Part shown: piece after piece, positions 15,242 to 24,409 of the stretch
Numbering within the stretch: position 1 is the stretch's first letter
How the letters are laid out: each line of letters starts with the position of its first letter
Source: Burkholderiaceae bacterium
GTDB taxonomy: Bacteria > Pseudomonadota > Gammaproteobacteria > Burkholderiales > Burkholderiaceae_C
Assembly: GCA_017848435.1 (NCBI GenBank)
Contig: JAFEHU010000063.1
Span: forward strand, 1 to 46,325
DNA: 46,325 nucleotides
Direction: 5' to 3'
The notes under the pieces: generated by a model
Databases searched by the model: none
The model's input: only the letters and a program-made list of their open reading frames with translations
Told to the model about the DNA's origin: nothing
Made by a program: the position numbers and the translations under genes

Positions 15242-16150
15242 ATGACCGCTCGCAAAGGCATCATCCTCGCAGGAGGTTCTGGCACACGCCTGCACCCGGC
15301 CACCCTGGCTATCAGCAAACAGTTGCTGCCGGTGTACGACAAGCCAATGATTTATTACCCGCTCAGCACGTTGATGTTGGCAGGTATCCGTGACATTCTG
15401 ATCATCAGCACGCCGCAGGACACCCCGTTGTTTCAGAACCTGTTGGGCGATGGTTCCCGCTGGGGCTTGAGTCTGAGTTATGCGGTCCAGCCAAGTCCAG
15501 ATGGGTTGGCTCAGGCGTTCATCATCGGTGCCAATTTCGTCGGGAACTCGCCCAGCGCGCTGATCCTCGGCGATAACTTGTACCATGGGCACGACTTCGC
15601 CCAGCTTTTGTGCGGCGCTGATCAAAAAACCGAGGGCGCTACCGTTTTTGCTTACCATGTGCACGACCCTGAGCGTTATGGTGTTGTGGCTTTCGATGCC
15701 AACGGCAAAGCCAGCAGCATCGAGGAAAAACCCGTCAAGCCCAAAAGCAGCTTTGCTGTGACGGGTCTGTATTTCTATGACAACCAGGTCGTTGACATCG
15801 CCAAGGCGGTCAAACCGAGTGCCCGGGGCGAACTCGAAATCACCTCTGTCAACCAGACCTACCTGGAACTCGGACAACTCAACGTCCAGATCATGCAGCG
15901 GGGATATGCCTGGTTGGACACGGGCACCCATGACAGTCTGCTGGAGGCGGGGCAGTTCATCGCCACACTGGAACATCGCCAGGGACTGAAGATAGCCTGC
16001 CCGGAAGAGATCGCCTGGCGCAACGGCTTCATTTCCGATGATGCCTTGGTCAAACTGGCCGAGCCCTTGGCAAAAAGCGGCTATGGCCAGTACCTTTTAC
16101 GGGTGCTGGCAGAAGAAAAAGGATCGAGCAGCCAAGGACGGGCGCGATGA
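15242..16150 (+). CDS. rfbA: glucose-1-phosphate thymidylyltransferase
   Basis: 302 residues, normal for RmlA. The nucleotide-binding signature is [11 protein letters not shown] at the N-terminus with the catalytic Lys region [21 protein letters not shown] and the C-terminal DTGTHDSL are also family hallmarks. It makes dTDP-glucose from dTTP and glucose-1-phosphate, the feedback-controlled first step of the rhamnose pathway. It begins 24 bases after rfbD and overlaps rfbC by ATGA. Confidence 0.97.
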   Translation: MTARKGIILAGGSGTRLHPATLAISKQLLPVYDKPMIYYPLSTLMLAGIRDILIISTPQDTPLFQNLLGDGSRWGLSLSYAVQPSPDGLAQAFIIGANFVGNSPSALILGDNLYHGHDFAQLLCGADQKTEGATVFAYHVHDPERYGVVAFDANGKASSIEEKPVKPKSSFAVTGLYFYDNQVVDIAKAVKPSARGELEITSVNQTYLELGQLNVQIMQRGYAWLDTGTHDSLLEAGQFIATLEHRQGLKIACPEEIAWRNGFISDDALVKLAEPLAKSGYGQYLLRVLAEEKGSSSQGRAR

Positions 16151-16704
16151 AAGTGTTTCAGACGGATCTGCCAGAAGTGCTGATCTTGGAGCCCGTTGTG
16201 TACGGTGACAGCCGCGGGTTTTTCATGGAGAGCTTCAATCAACAGCGCTTCTCTGAGGCCACCGGCCTGAACCTGGTCTTCGTGCAGGACAACCACAGCA
16301 GGAGTGCCAAGGGCGTTCTGCGCGGACTGCACTACCAGCTCGTACAGCCTCAGGGCAAGTTGGTGCGTGTGGTGCGTGGCGCGGTGTTTGACGTGGCAGT
16401 GGACGTGCGAAAAAACTCCCCGAATTTTGGAAAATGGGTGGGGGTGGAACTGAGCGAGGCCAATCACCGGCAGCTTTGGGTGCCCCCGGGCTTTGCGCAC
16501 GGGTTCCTTGTGTTGAGTGACGAGGCGGATTTCCTGTACAAGACCACGGCTTTCTACGCACCTGAGCACGAGCGCAGCATCCGTTGGGATGATGGTGCCA
16601 TCGGAATCCAGTGGCCAGTGTCCTGTCTCAATGGCCAGTCGCCCTCCTTGTCAGTGAAAGATCAGCAGGCGGCATTGCTGGCCGATGCCGAAACCTACGA
16701 CTGA
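16147..16704 (+). CDS. rfbC: dTDP-4-dehydrorhamnose 3,5-epimerase
   Basis: 185 residues, as usual for this cupin-fold dimeric epimerase. Motifs: [11 protein letters not shown] near the start, [18 protein letters not shown] with the catalytic His, then [14 protein letters not shown] and [10 protein letters not shown]. It completes the rfbBDAC set, so the cell should make dTDP-L-rhamnose. The following glycosyltransferase gene overlaps its end. Confidence 0.96.
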   Translation: MKVFQTDLPEVLILEPVVYGDSRGFFMESFNQQRFSEATGLNLVFVQDNHSRSAKGVLRGLHYQLVQPQGKLVRVVRGAVFDVAVDVRKNSPNFGKWVGVELSEANHRQLWVPPGFAHGFLVLSDEADFLYKTTAFYAPEHERSIRWDDGAIGIQWPVSCLNGQSPSLSVKDQQAALLADAETYD

Positions 16705-17695
16705 TTCGCCAGTTTGCATGAACGTCGAACCGCAGCCGGGGCCGTCTTACCATCCGACTGTTTGTGTTGCGGTGGTCGTGCTATATCACCCGGTCAGGGA
16801 AAGGCTTGCCCAGGCGCTGAGTGCCCTGTCAAACCAGGTGGCAGCGGTGGTCGTTTATGACAACACCTCGGAGCGGTTTGCATCCCAGAGACCACTGAAC
16901 GAGCCAGAGCTGCGGTCGTTGCTTGGGCCCGGGTGCCGACTGACGCTCCTCGGCTCAGGTCACAACATTGGTCTTGCCGCTGGACTCAATCGCGGAATTC
17001 AGTGTGCCCTCGACACGGGCGCCACCCATGTGTTGCTTCTGGATCAGGACAGTGTTGCCGCCCCCGGCATGGTTGTTGCGCTCCTACAGGGTTCCCAGGT
17101 TGCCCAAACCCATGGCCTGCGCGTGGCGGCCGCAGGCCCCAGTTTTTCAGACACAAGAGGGGTCGTTCCCCCTCCCTTTTTGCGTGTCGGCTTCCCGACT
17201 TGTCAGGCGGTATACCCACAGCCAGGGGATGTGTATGTCCAGACCGATGTCCTGATCACCTCTGGCTCACTGCTTTGTGCCCAGGCAATCCATGACATTG
17301 GTCCGATGGCCGAGAGCCTGTTCATTGACAATGTGGACATCGAGTGGGGTTTTCGCGCCAAGGCGGCTGGCTGGGCGCTCATTGGCGTTCCGGTTGCACT
17401 TCTCAATCACCAGTTAGGTGAACAGCGGATGCCTGCGCCATGGTGGCTGCGCTGGACCGGCCGAGCGCATCTCATCCACCATCCGCCAGTGCGGCTTTAC
17501 TACATCATGAGAAATCGCCTGGCGTTGCAGCGTCTGCCTCATGTCCCTCTGGCCTGGAAGCTTCAGGACCTGCTGCGCTTACCTTGGCGATTTCTGCTGG
17601 GTTTGCAATCGGCCCAGTCCAAGCCAGAGGCTTTTCGCGCCATGACCCAGGGACTTTGGCATGCGGTGATTGGGCGATCTGGCCCAAGGCCCTGA
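16685..17695 (+). CDS. GT2-family glycosyltransferase, probable rhamnosyltransferase
   Basis: 336 residues if begun at the ATG at 16685 (20-base overlap with rfbC). An ATG at 16718, 13 bases past the rfbC stop, is an equal alternative, since neither has a clear ribosome-binding site. The GT-A fold opens with VAVVVLYHP, then GHNIGLAAGLNRGI and the metal-binding LLLDQDS. FIDNVDIEWGFRAKAAGW provides the late acidic motif. This pattern is that of bacterial rhamnosyltransferases using dTDP-rhamnose, and the position right after rfbBDAC supports it. It likely acts on the cytoplasmic face of the membrane in O-antigen or related glycan assembly. It converges with the next gene across 28 bases. Confidence 0.85.
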   Translation: MPKPTTDSPVCMNVEPQPGPSYHPTVCVAVVVLYHPVRERLAQALSALSNQVAAVVVYDNTSERFASQRPLNEPELRSLLGPGCRLTLLGSGHNIGLAAGLNRGIQCALDTGATHVLLLDQDSVAAPGMVVALLQGSQVAQTHGLRVAAAGPSFSDTRGVVPPPFLRVGFPTCQAVYPQPGDVYVQTDVLITSGSLLCAQAIHDIGPMAESLFIDNVDIEWGFRAKAAGWALIGVPVALLNHQLGEQRMPAPWWLRWTGRAHLIHHPPVRLYYIMRNRLALQRLPHVPLAWKLQDLLRLPWRFLLGLQSAQSKPEAFRAMTQGLWHAVIGRSGPRP

Positions 17696-17723
17696 GGCGT
17701 CCCGTGGTTGGCGGTGACCCGTC

Positions 17724-19046
17724 TCACCTGGCACGGATCCGGGATTCGGTTCGCGCTGTGGTGTTCATGGCCGACTCCTGGGCAATGCACCATGCGGCCA
17801 GCAGGGTGAACAGCACGGCTTTTTCGTAGTGGTGAAACCCGAGGTCGGTCACCATGGTGGGCAGCACACAGAGGGCCGCCGCCGGAAGCCACACCGCATC
17901 CCATTGCCACGCTCGAAACAGCAGGCGTACCAAGGCTGCGGCAAATATCAGGTACGGCATCAAAGTGATGGCCCCCCAGCTGTAGAGAATCTCCAGCAGG
18001 TCGTTGTGGCTGTGCCATATGTACGGCAGGCCAGGCACAGCCAGGTGGTGCCTGTCGTTCAAGAAACCGTGTCCGATCAGGACGTCAGGCCAGCGCATGG
18101 CTTCAGACCAATAAAGCTGCCAATAGGCACTTCTCAGGTCAAGGCCCGTCTTGTTTTGCAAAGTCAGAAACCAGACAGACAGCGCGACGATGAGCAAGAA
18201 CAAGGTCAAAGCGATCAACCAGAAGCGGCGGTTGGCCAACCCAAAAGCCCCAATTGGCTGGGCCTTTGAAGCGTCATCCCTATGCGCCAGCTGACGCACC
18301 AGACCCGCCTGACGCCAAACCCCGACCGTACACAGGCTGCTGGCGATCAGTGCCCCCATGAACGCGCTTCTGGACTGCAGGCAGGCCGCCGGCAGCAGCC
18401 ATAACCATGGCAACCACGCCATTGAACGCGACGCAACCCACTTGTTGCTGGGTGACCAGGTTTGGCGTGTCCATCCCCAGGCCAGGTAGAACGCTGGAAG
18501 GTAAAAGCCTGCGAACAGATAAGGGTGTGATGACAAACCCGCCGACTGGTATTTGAGCCAGCCGAACTCTCGGACAACCACCTCGTAGTTCAGCCACCCG
18601 ATCCGAAGACCCGATACCGCTTCCAGAGGCACTGCAAAGAAATGCCACAGGCAAAGCGCGCACAGCACAGTGGCAAATGCCAAAGGCACACGTGGCAATG
18701 TCATGAAAACGCTCAAGGCTGGCAGACAGGTCACGAGCCCTGCCTGAGGGCCGAGCAGACGCCAAAATCCGGTGGCACCCACTGGGCGTGCCATCAACTC
18801 TGCGCTCAAAATACCGCAACCCACCAGAATGTAGACCAACCAAACCCCGCCAAACTGTTTCCAAAGTCGGGCCAATGTGTCCTGGTGGAAGCGCCAGGCG
18901 ACGACCAAGCCCGCCACGCCCAGGGCCGCCAGCAAAAGAGCGTGGGGAGGACTGGCCGAAGAGAATCCCAGGACACACACCAGAAAAACGATCAGCCACA
19001 ACGCAGGCAGGCCATGCACGGGGCTGAACAACCCGCCGGCCTTCAT
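17724..19046 (-). CDS. O-antigen ligase/polymerase-like membrane protein
   Basis: 440 residues with about ten to twelve hydrophobic segments. Between later segments lies a large loop with GHGFLNDRHHLA and then WHSHNDLLEILYSWG, matching the conserved H(S/N)HNxxLE region of the WaaL/Wzy_C family. These proteins join polymer to lipid A core, or polymerise repeats, at the periplasmic face. Since the locus encodes a Wzm/Wzt exporter, a ligase role is somewhat more likely than polymerase. The start overlaps the preceding stop (ATGA), and it is last in the leftward operon beginning at 25375. Confidence 0.8.
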   Translation of the reverse strand: MKAGGLFSPVHGLPALWLIVFLVCVLGFSSASPPHALLLAALGVAGLVVAWRFHQDTLARLWKQFGGVWLVYILVGCGILSAELMARPVGATGFWRLLGPQAGLVTCLPALSVFMTLPRVPLAFATVLCALCLWHFFAVPLEAVSGLRIGWLNYEVVVREFGWLKYQSAGLSSHPYLFAGFYLPAFYLAWGWTRQTWSPSNKWVASRSMAWLPWLWLLPAACLQSRSAFMGALIASSLCTVGVWRQAGLVRQLAHRDDASKAQPIGAFGLANRRFWLIALTLFLLIVALSVWFLTLQNKTGLDLRSAYWQLYWSEAMRWPDVLIGHGFLNDRHHLAVPGLPYIWHSHNDLLEILYSWGAITLMPYLIFAAALVRLLFRAWQWDAVWLPAAALCVLPTMVTDLGFHHYEKAVLFTLLAAWCIAQESAMNTTARTESRIRAR

Positions 19047-22000
19047 GGCACGGGGTGGCGAGCGCCTGGGACCGTTCTGGATTCAGCAGGTGCCCGTACC
19101 GGCCGGATGCTGAAGTCACCTGATGGCGCGTCCAGAACCGGGTGGTAGGCAGGATCGTTGGCAAACCAGGGGGCGTATTGTTCTCTGAGCGCCAGGGACA
19201 ACCCGTTGGAATCCACCACCGAACCCGGTGGTGTATGGGCAGTTGAGGTCAACGGCGGCGCAATCGGCGTGGCCGCTGGGTGGTCGACACGCTGCCAGGT
19301 AGACCGAGGTTCCCAGACGATGAGCTGACCGCATTCGCGTGCGCGCAGGCACCAGTCGATGGACGTCCAGTGGTCCATGGCATACCCGTCCTTCAGTCCG
19401 CCTGAAGCTACGAAAACATCTCGCCTGATGCCGACACAACCAAACCAGGCCGCCGACAGCTCTTGCGGCAATTGCGCACGACCCATGTAGCCAGGGTGGT
19501 TGAGTGGCAGCTGATTGAACAGGGGTGAATGTCCGGCCGCCATCGAGAGGACCATGCCGCCATCCACGAGGCGCTCGAACTGGTTGTAGACAGCGCCACA
19601 TGACAGCGCCACACCTGGCCGTGTGAGATGTCCTGCCAGCCACTGCAAAGCCTGGTCGTTCATGGCGACAAGACCGTCCTGAACAATCAGAACCAGTTCG
19701 GTGGTGGCGGCCCGGATGGCTTGGTTTAGCGCCGAAGTACTGGACCCACAATGCACCGTGTCATGGCACTGAAAGGCGAGCTTGGCGTGCGCAGCCTGCA
19801 ATGTGCTCTGGCTGCCTTCAGGTTGGGATGACACCAGAATGAGCGTGGCACGGGTCGTCAGGTCCACTTTCGGAGGGTGCAGGCTGTAGTTCCATGCTGG
19901 CGTGATCTCCGCCCTGGCGCCCGGCCAGAAAGTGTGCAGATGTTCATTGAGCGCCTTGCACGCGCTGGTCAGCGCGTACGGTTTTTCAGTGGCACCCAAG
20001 GCGGTGCTGCCCGGCAAGACCCGCCAGTGGTACAAAACTTTTGGAATGTGAACGACATCGTTGGCAGACACCGTGCTGACGCACCTCAGGGCCAGGTCAT
20101 AGTCCTGCGACCCCTCATAACCAAGCCTGAACCCACCCAACTGCTGCACAAGCCCTCGGCGGTAGATTCCCAGGTGGCTGATCAGGTTGTGTCCAAGCAA
20201 CAGAGTATGGTTCCACGCGGACTTCATGTAACCACCAAACCGCTGCCCATCCGCTGCAAGTTTGTCTTCGTCCGAGTAAATGACCTGGGCGTTCGGATGA
20301 GCGCGAATGGCTTGGGCCACACAGTGCAGCGCATCCGGCGACAAGATATCGTCGTTGTCCATCAGCGCAATGAAATCACCACTGGCCAGTGCAAGGGCTG
20401 AGTTCGATGCGGCCGAGATGTGGCCATTCTCAGGTCGCCTGACGGCTTTGATGCGACTGTCTGACTGAATCAGTTGTTCGAGCGCCGGCCAGACTGCCGG
20501 GTCCGATGACGCATCGTCCGCCAGACAAAGTTCCCAACGGTCATAGGATTGATTCCGAATCGAATCGACAGCCTCCCGGAGCAGTTCAATGGGGGGGTTG
20601 TAGACCGGCATCACCACTGAAATGAGGGGGCGATCCGGCCAATCAACAGACAGCGCAGACTGCGCTCTGAGCAACTCCGGCACGGGAGTATCGTGCGCGA
20701 TGACCCAGTCTGAATAGCCCATGGCACCCCCTGTCACTTTGCGCCAGGCGGGGTGGTGTTGTAGACGGTAGGCCACACCGCGCCAGCCTTCGCGCAAGAC
20801 GATTCGGAACAGACGCATGCCTTTGCGCAGCATCTGGCCCAGGCCCACCTGGCGCGAGAACCAGCGCAGCGGCGCCATCAGCCGCCAGCTCGCGCTCAGA
20901 CGCATGGCGTGCAAGGTGCGGTAAAGGGCCTCCAGTTCAGCGCTCTGATGGGACACTTGTTTTTGCAGTTGCACCAGGTCAGGCTGCTCGGCAGTTTGTG
21001 CATCGCACACCAACTGTTGCAAATTGCCGTTGTTCCGGTTCAGCGCTTCGATCTGCTGTTGTGCGTCCAGAAGGCGCTGCTCCAAGTTGGAAAATTCCCA
21101 GACCCGGTGCATCAGGGCTGAACGCTCTTCAGGGGTCCAGTGTGCCTCCCACTTGTCGTGGATGTCATGCAACCACGCGGTGGTTTGCTGGGAGTTTTCA
21201 TGCACCCCCGAGCTGTCATGAACCCTGTAGGCTGCACTGATGCCAGGCAGGTGGAGCAAGGGCGTACAGCGTGAAATCTGAAGCCAGAAATCCCAATCTT
21301 CGTAACGGGCAAGCCGTGGGTCGAACCGGCAACCGCGTTCCACCAGCCGGCGGCTGAACATCACCGCATGGATGGGCATGAGATTCCCCGACATTTGCCG
21401 GACACCATCAAAAGGCAAATCAAATGCCTGTCCGATGGGCTGGCCCTGCGTGTCGACGAGGACCACGCCACTGTAGGCGGCCAGGGCCGAGGTCTGACTT
21501 GCGAGTGTCGCAGCCAGTCGCCCGATGTGCGATGGCATCAACCAGTCGTCGTCGTCCAAGAACAGCAACCATTCACCGCGGGCCGCCTCCAGGAGCCGGT
21601 TGGCCGCATCGCTTCTCGAAAGAGGCGTGTCTGTGCGCAGCAGCCGAAGCGGAAAAGAGCCGCAATGGAGTGGCAGGGTCTGGTGTTCTGGCCGAACGGC
21701 CTGCACCACCACTTCAATGGCGTCGTGGTTCTGCAACCTGACCGAATCCAGCGCCTGCATCAACTCGGGTCGGTCGGTGCTGCGTATCAGCACCGAGACC
21801 AGTGGACGGGCAGAGTGATCGGCATGCGTGCGCTCACCAGCGGCCACCACGGGCAAATGCCGCAGATCCGGGTCCCTGACCAAGTCTTCAGGGCTCAGGA
21901 CATAGTAGGCCTCTGCAGATTCAACGCTGCTCGCCAGCGTATAGGTCCTGAACCGGTTGAGTGCCACGATTTGGCGTGTGTAGTCCTGTCTTGACAGCTG

Positions 22001-22561
22001 GGAGCGAAAGCACAGCATCGCCCGCAGTTTGGTCGGGGCCACTGCCGTGATGTCCAGCAGCTGGTTCGGACGCAGCGGATTGCCCACTTCGTAGTAGGCC
22101 AGCTGGACGGGTCGTCCCGCCTGCAGAACTGCTCTGCGGGCCAGCTCGGCCGCCTGCCGGTGGTCCGGGTGAATTTCCCAGGGTGACGGCGCGTACACAA
22201 GCGCGAAGTCTCCTTCGCGCAACCGTGTTGACAAACGCGCCACAGTGGCGTTGTCGCAAAGCAGCCCCCTGTCGGGCAGGCGCCAGAATTCGGGGGGCTG
22301 GGTTCCAAGGATGGCTGCGGCTTCCCGGCATTCATGCTCCCGCGTTGCCGCGTCCCCCCCGGCCTCACCGCTGGTCAGAACCAGCGGCTGGACCCATGCG
22401 CCCTGCTGGGTGTGCATGGCGACCGCACCACCACAGCCGAACACCTCATCGTCCGGATGGGGTGCCAGTACGAGCACCCGAGTGGCCGCCGGGACAGGGC
22501 TGGGCTGGTAGGGAATCAGTGTGGGTTCCAAAATGACAAACGATGGTAGGCCTGCAGCCAA
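19043..22561 (-). CDS. PIG-L deacetylase fused to several GT2 glycosyltransferase modules
   Basis: 1172 residues, probably starting with a TTG that directly follows the upstream TGA (TGATTG); no ATG is available and no good ribosome-binding site is seen, suggesting coupling. Residues 28-235: PIG-L/LmbE deacetylase with PHPDDE (34-39) and the second zinc motif HPDH (131-134). Residues about 253-450: GT2 with VSVLIRSTDRPEL and FLDDDDW. Residues about 500-560: coiled coil. Residues about 640-860: second GT2 with ISVVMPVYNPP and LMDNDDI. Residues about 890-1100: third GT2-like part with weaker metal motif and a SIDWCLRARECG segment. It may deacetylate an N-acetyl sugar and extend the chain in one polypeptide. 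Confidence 0.85.
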   Translation of the reverse strand: MAAGLPSFVILEPTLIPYQPSPVPAATRVLVLAPHPDDEVFGCGGAVAMHTQQGAWVQPLVLTSGEAGGDAATREHECREAAAILGTQPPEFWRLPDRGLLCDNATVARLSTRLREGDFALVYAPSPWEIHPDHRQAAELARRAVLQAGRPVQLAYYEVGNPLRPNQLLDITAVAPTKLRAMLCFRSQLSRQDYTRQIVALNRFRTYTLASSVESAEAYYVLSPEDLVRDPDLRHLPVVAAGERTHADHSARPLVSVLIRSTDRPELMQALDSVRLQNHDAIEVVVQAVRPEHQTLPLHCGSFPLRLLRTDTPLSRSDAANRLLEAARGEWLLFLDDDDWLMPSHIGRLAATLASQTSALAAYSGVVLVDTQGQPIGQAFDLPFDGVRQMSGNLMPIHAVMFSRRLVERGCRFDPRLARYEDWDFWLQISRCTPLLHLPGISAAYRVHDSSGVHENSQQTTAWLHDIHDKWEAHWTPEERSALMHRVWEFSNLEQRLLDAQQQIEALNRNNGNLQQLVCDAQTAEQPDLVQLQKQVSHQSAELEALYRTLHAMRLSASWRLMAPLRWFSRQVGLGQMLRKGMRLFRIVLREGWRGVAYRLQHHPAWRKVTGGAMGYSDWVIAHDTPVPELLRAQSALSVDWPDRPLISVVMPVYNPPIELLREAVDSIRNQSYDRWELCLADDASSDPAVWPALEQLIQSDSRIKAVRRPENGHISAASNSALALASGDFIALMDNDDILSPDALHCVAQAIRAHPNAQVIYSDEDKLAADGQRFGGYMKSAWNHTLLLGHNLISHLGIYRRGLVQQLGGFRLGYEGSQDYDLALRCVSTVSANDVVHIPKVLYHWRVLPGSTALGATEKPYALTSACKALNEHLHTFWPGARAEITPAWNYSLHPPKVDLTTRATLILVSSQPEGSQSTLQAAHAKLAFQCHDTVHCGSSTSALNQAIRAATTELVLIVQDGLVAMNDQALQWLAGHLTRPGVALSCGAVYNQFERLVDGGMVLSMAAGHSPLFNQLPLNHPGYMGRAQLPQELSAAWFGCVGIRRDVFVASGGLKDGYAMDHWTSIDWCLRARECGQLIVWEPRSTWQRVDHPAATPIAPPLTSTAHTPPGSVVDSNGLSLALREQYAPWFANDPAYHPVLDAPSGDFSIRPVRAPAESRTVPGARHPVP

Positions 22562-24040
22562 TCAATGATATCGGGTGAGCAGGGTGGGAATGAGTGCGTT
22601 CAGAGACCACGCCAGGAAAAGAGCTGGAGCCAGACCCTTGAAAAGCACCACGGCCCAATGCCGCATGTTCGACCATGGCCCGTGATCGGGGCGAACGGCT
22701 TGCGCGGTCAGCGCAAAGTTCTTGGATGGCATGTCATGGGGCGAAGGTCCGGCGCCATGCATGGCCAATGCCAGCAACAAAGCGGGGATCAAAAGGTAGC
22801 GTCCCTGTACCCCCTCGACGCGCACCGCAGGAAACGGTGACCAGGCGATCAGCATGGCCAGGAAAACCAGCACCAGTGATGCCAGTCCCGCCAGCCACAA
22901 GGCCAAGGTCACCGCTTGCTGTGCTGAATCAGCAGGAGACCTGACAGCTGATTTGGAACTTGCCAAGTGCGGGAGGGATGCGATTGCGCACAAAAACAAG
23001 CCCACCCAAAGGCTGGTGTATTGCTGGCCCAGCAACGGGGTGTCCAGCCAGCCCAGGATGCCAATGAAGGACTGCCCCAAAAAAGCCATGGTCTCAGGGT
23101 CAAGCCAGGTGTTTTTCAGGGTCGAGAGCAGTTCTACCGGGTGGGTCAGGTAGTGCACAGCGATCTCACCGGTGGCCAGTGGTCTGACAACCCGCTGGTC
23201 CACCGTGTCGGACAAGGCGAACAAAAACCACCCAACGACGAAGGTGGGCGCCACAATCGCCAGCGCCCATAGGGTCTTGCTGGCACGCTGCCACGCAACC
23301 ACCAGCAACAACAGCAACATGGGTGCCAGGTGGATGCGGGTGGATGTCAACACCACCAGGGTGAAGAAAAGCCCGATGGGTGCAAGTTGGGCTGGCCACA
23401 GACTTGCCGGTTGTGCCGCGACCCTGGTCAGCGCAACAGCGAGCAAAGCCAAACTGGCCGTCAGGCCGTCGATCACCGGCATCGCCAGCTGGAACAGGCT
23501 CATGGGCAAGGCAAGCAAGGCCCAGACCAACGCGGACGGTGCATGCAGCGTGAACGCCAGCAAAAGAGCCGCCAGGGAGGCCGCCAGCGCCAGCGCCCGG
23601 CTGAGTTGATACGACGCACTGACCGTCAGGCCCAATGATTCACCAACCCACCATCCGACCGCGTGAGGCAGGTAGATGGCCGGCGGGTAATAACCAGTGC
23701 CAGGTTCTGGTACAAACACCCGCTGAGATTGCCAGCGGATCTGACTGGCAGCATGTGCCTGTGCCTCGCCAAATCCTGCTGCTGCCGGTGGCTTCACGAT
23801 CAATGGCCGGTAGGCGTCAATGAACGAGGCGAGCCCAGAGTCGATCCAGCCACCTGACACACCATCATGTCGTTCCATGAGCAGCTGTCCTCGCGCCAAC
23901 AGATGGGCACGCACCGTGTGCGCCACCTCGTCTGGCGACTGCATCGGTGGGATCAGGCTGCTGACCCAGACCAGCGTGGCAGCCAGCAAGCCGATCATGA
24001 CCCGAGTTTGCAACCGAACCGATACGGTACGCCAGTGCAT
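22562..24040 (-). CDS. DUF2142-family polytopic membrane protein
   Basis: 492 residues with about eleven hydrophobic segments. The first periplasmic loop starts right after transmembrane 1 with PPMQSPDEVAHTVRAHLLARG. An acidic DE pair after the first helix is typical of DUF2142 and resembles the catalytic loop of GT-C enzymes, which use polyprenyl-linked sugars outside the cytoplasm. GTGYYPPAIYLPHAVGW in the same loop also fits. The neighbours, a polyprenyl-phosphate glycosyltransferase and an SMR-like protein, support a donor made inside, flipped, and used by this protein. That functional link is inference. The start lies three bases after the upstream stop. Confidence 0.78.
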   Translation of the reverse strand: MHWRTVSVRLQTRVMIGLLAATLVWVSSLIPPMQSPDEVAHTVRAHLLARGQLLMERHDGVSGGWIDSGLASFIDAYRPLIVKPPAAAGFGEAQAHAASQIRWQSQRVFVPEPGTGYYPPAIYLPHAVGWWVGESLGLTVSASYQLSRALALAASLAALLLAFTLHAPSALVWALLALPMSLFQLAMPVIDGLTASLALLAVALTRVAAQPASLWPAQLAPIGLFFTLVVLTSTRIHLAPMLLLLLVVAWQRASKTLWALAIVAPTFVVGWFLFALSDTVDQRVVRPLATGEIAVHYLTHPVELLSTLKNTWLDPETMAFLGQSFIGILGWLDTPLLGQQYTSLWVGLFLCAIASLPHLASSKSAVRSPADSAQQAVTLALWLAGLASLVLVFLAMLIAWSPFPAVRVEGVQGRYLLIPALLLALAMHGAGPSPHDMPSKNFALTAQAVRPDHGPWSNMRHWAVVLFKGLAPALFLAWSLNALIPTLLTRYH

Positions 24041-24043
24041 CGT

Positions 24044-24409
24044 TCAGCGACCAGACACCGAAATCCAGATGCCCAAGCCGATCACGGCCGCGCCAGCCAG
24101 CGACTGCCACCGAAGCGGTTCATCGAGCAGGAAGTGTGCAGCCAGAGGGACGAACAGGTAGGCCAGTGCAATAAAGGGGTAAGCCAGTTGCAGTGAGGTC
24201 TGTCGAAGAATCCAGACCCATAGCCCGGTTGCTACCGCGTACAGCGCCAGGGCACTGAGGAATATGGGGTTGGTGGCCACCTGCATCCACCAGGGCTTCA
24301 GGGCATGGCCTTGGTCTGCGGCCAGTTTGAACAGAATTTGTCCAGCCGACAACAGCAGTGCGTTCAGCACCAGCCAGCCCAACAACGACCAGGACAACGT
24401 GGGTGGCAC
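24044..24409 (-). CDS. small EamA/SMR-type membrane protein, candidate lipid-linked-sugar flippase subunit
   Basis: 121 residues with four hydrophobic helices, i.e. half of a ten-helix EamA transporter and the size of SMR or ArnE/ArnF proteins. It starts with a GTG immediately after the TAG of the preceding glycosyltransferase. Family patterns: LLSAGQILFKLAAD in helix 1, SLQLAYPFIALAYLFVPL in helix 3, and DEPLRWQSLAGAAVIGLGI at the end. Such proteins function as dimers. Next to a DPM/ArnC-like enzyme the likeliest role is moving undecaprenyl-phosphate-sugar across the inner membrane. A general small-molecule transporter cannot be excluded. Confidence 0.75.
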   Translation of the reverse strand: MPPTLSWSLLGWLVLNALLLSAGQILFKLAADQGHALKPWWMQVATNPIFLSALALYAVATGLWVWILRQTSLQLAYPFIALAYLFVPLAAHFLLDEPLRWQSLAGAAVIGLGIWISVSGR

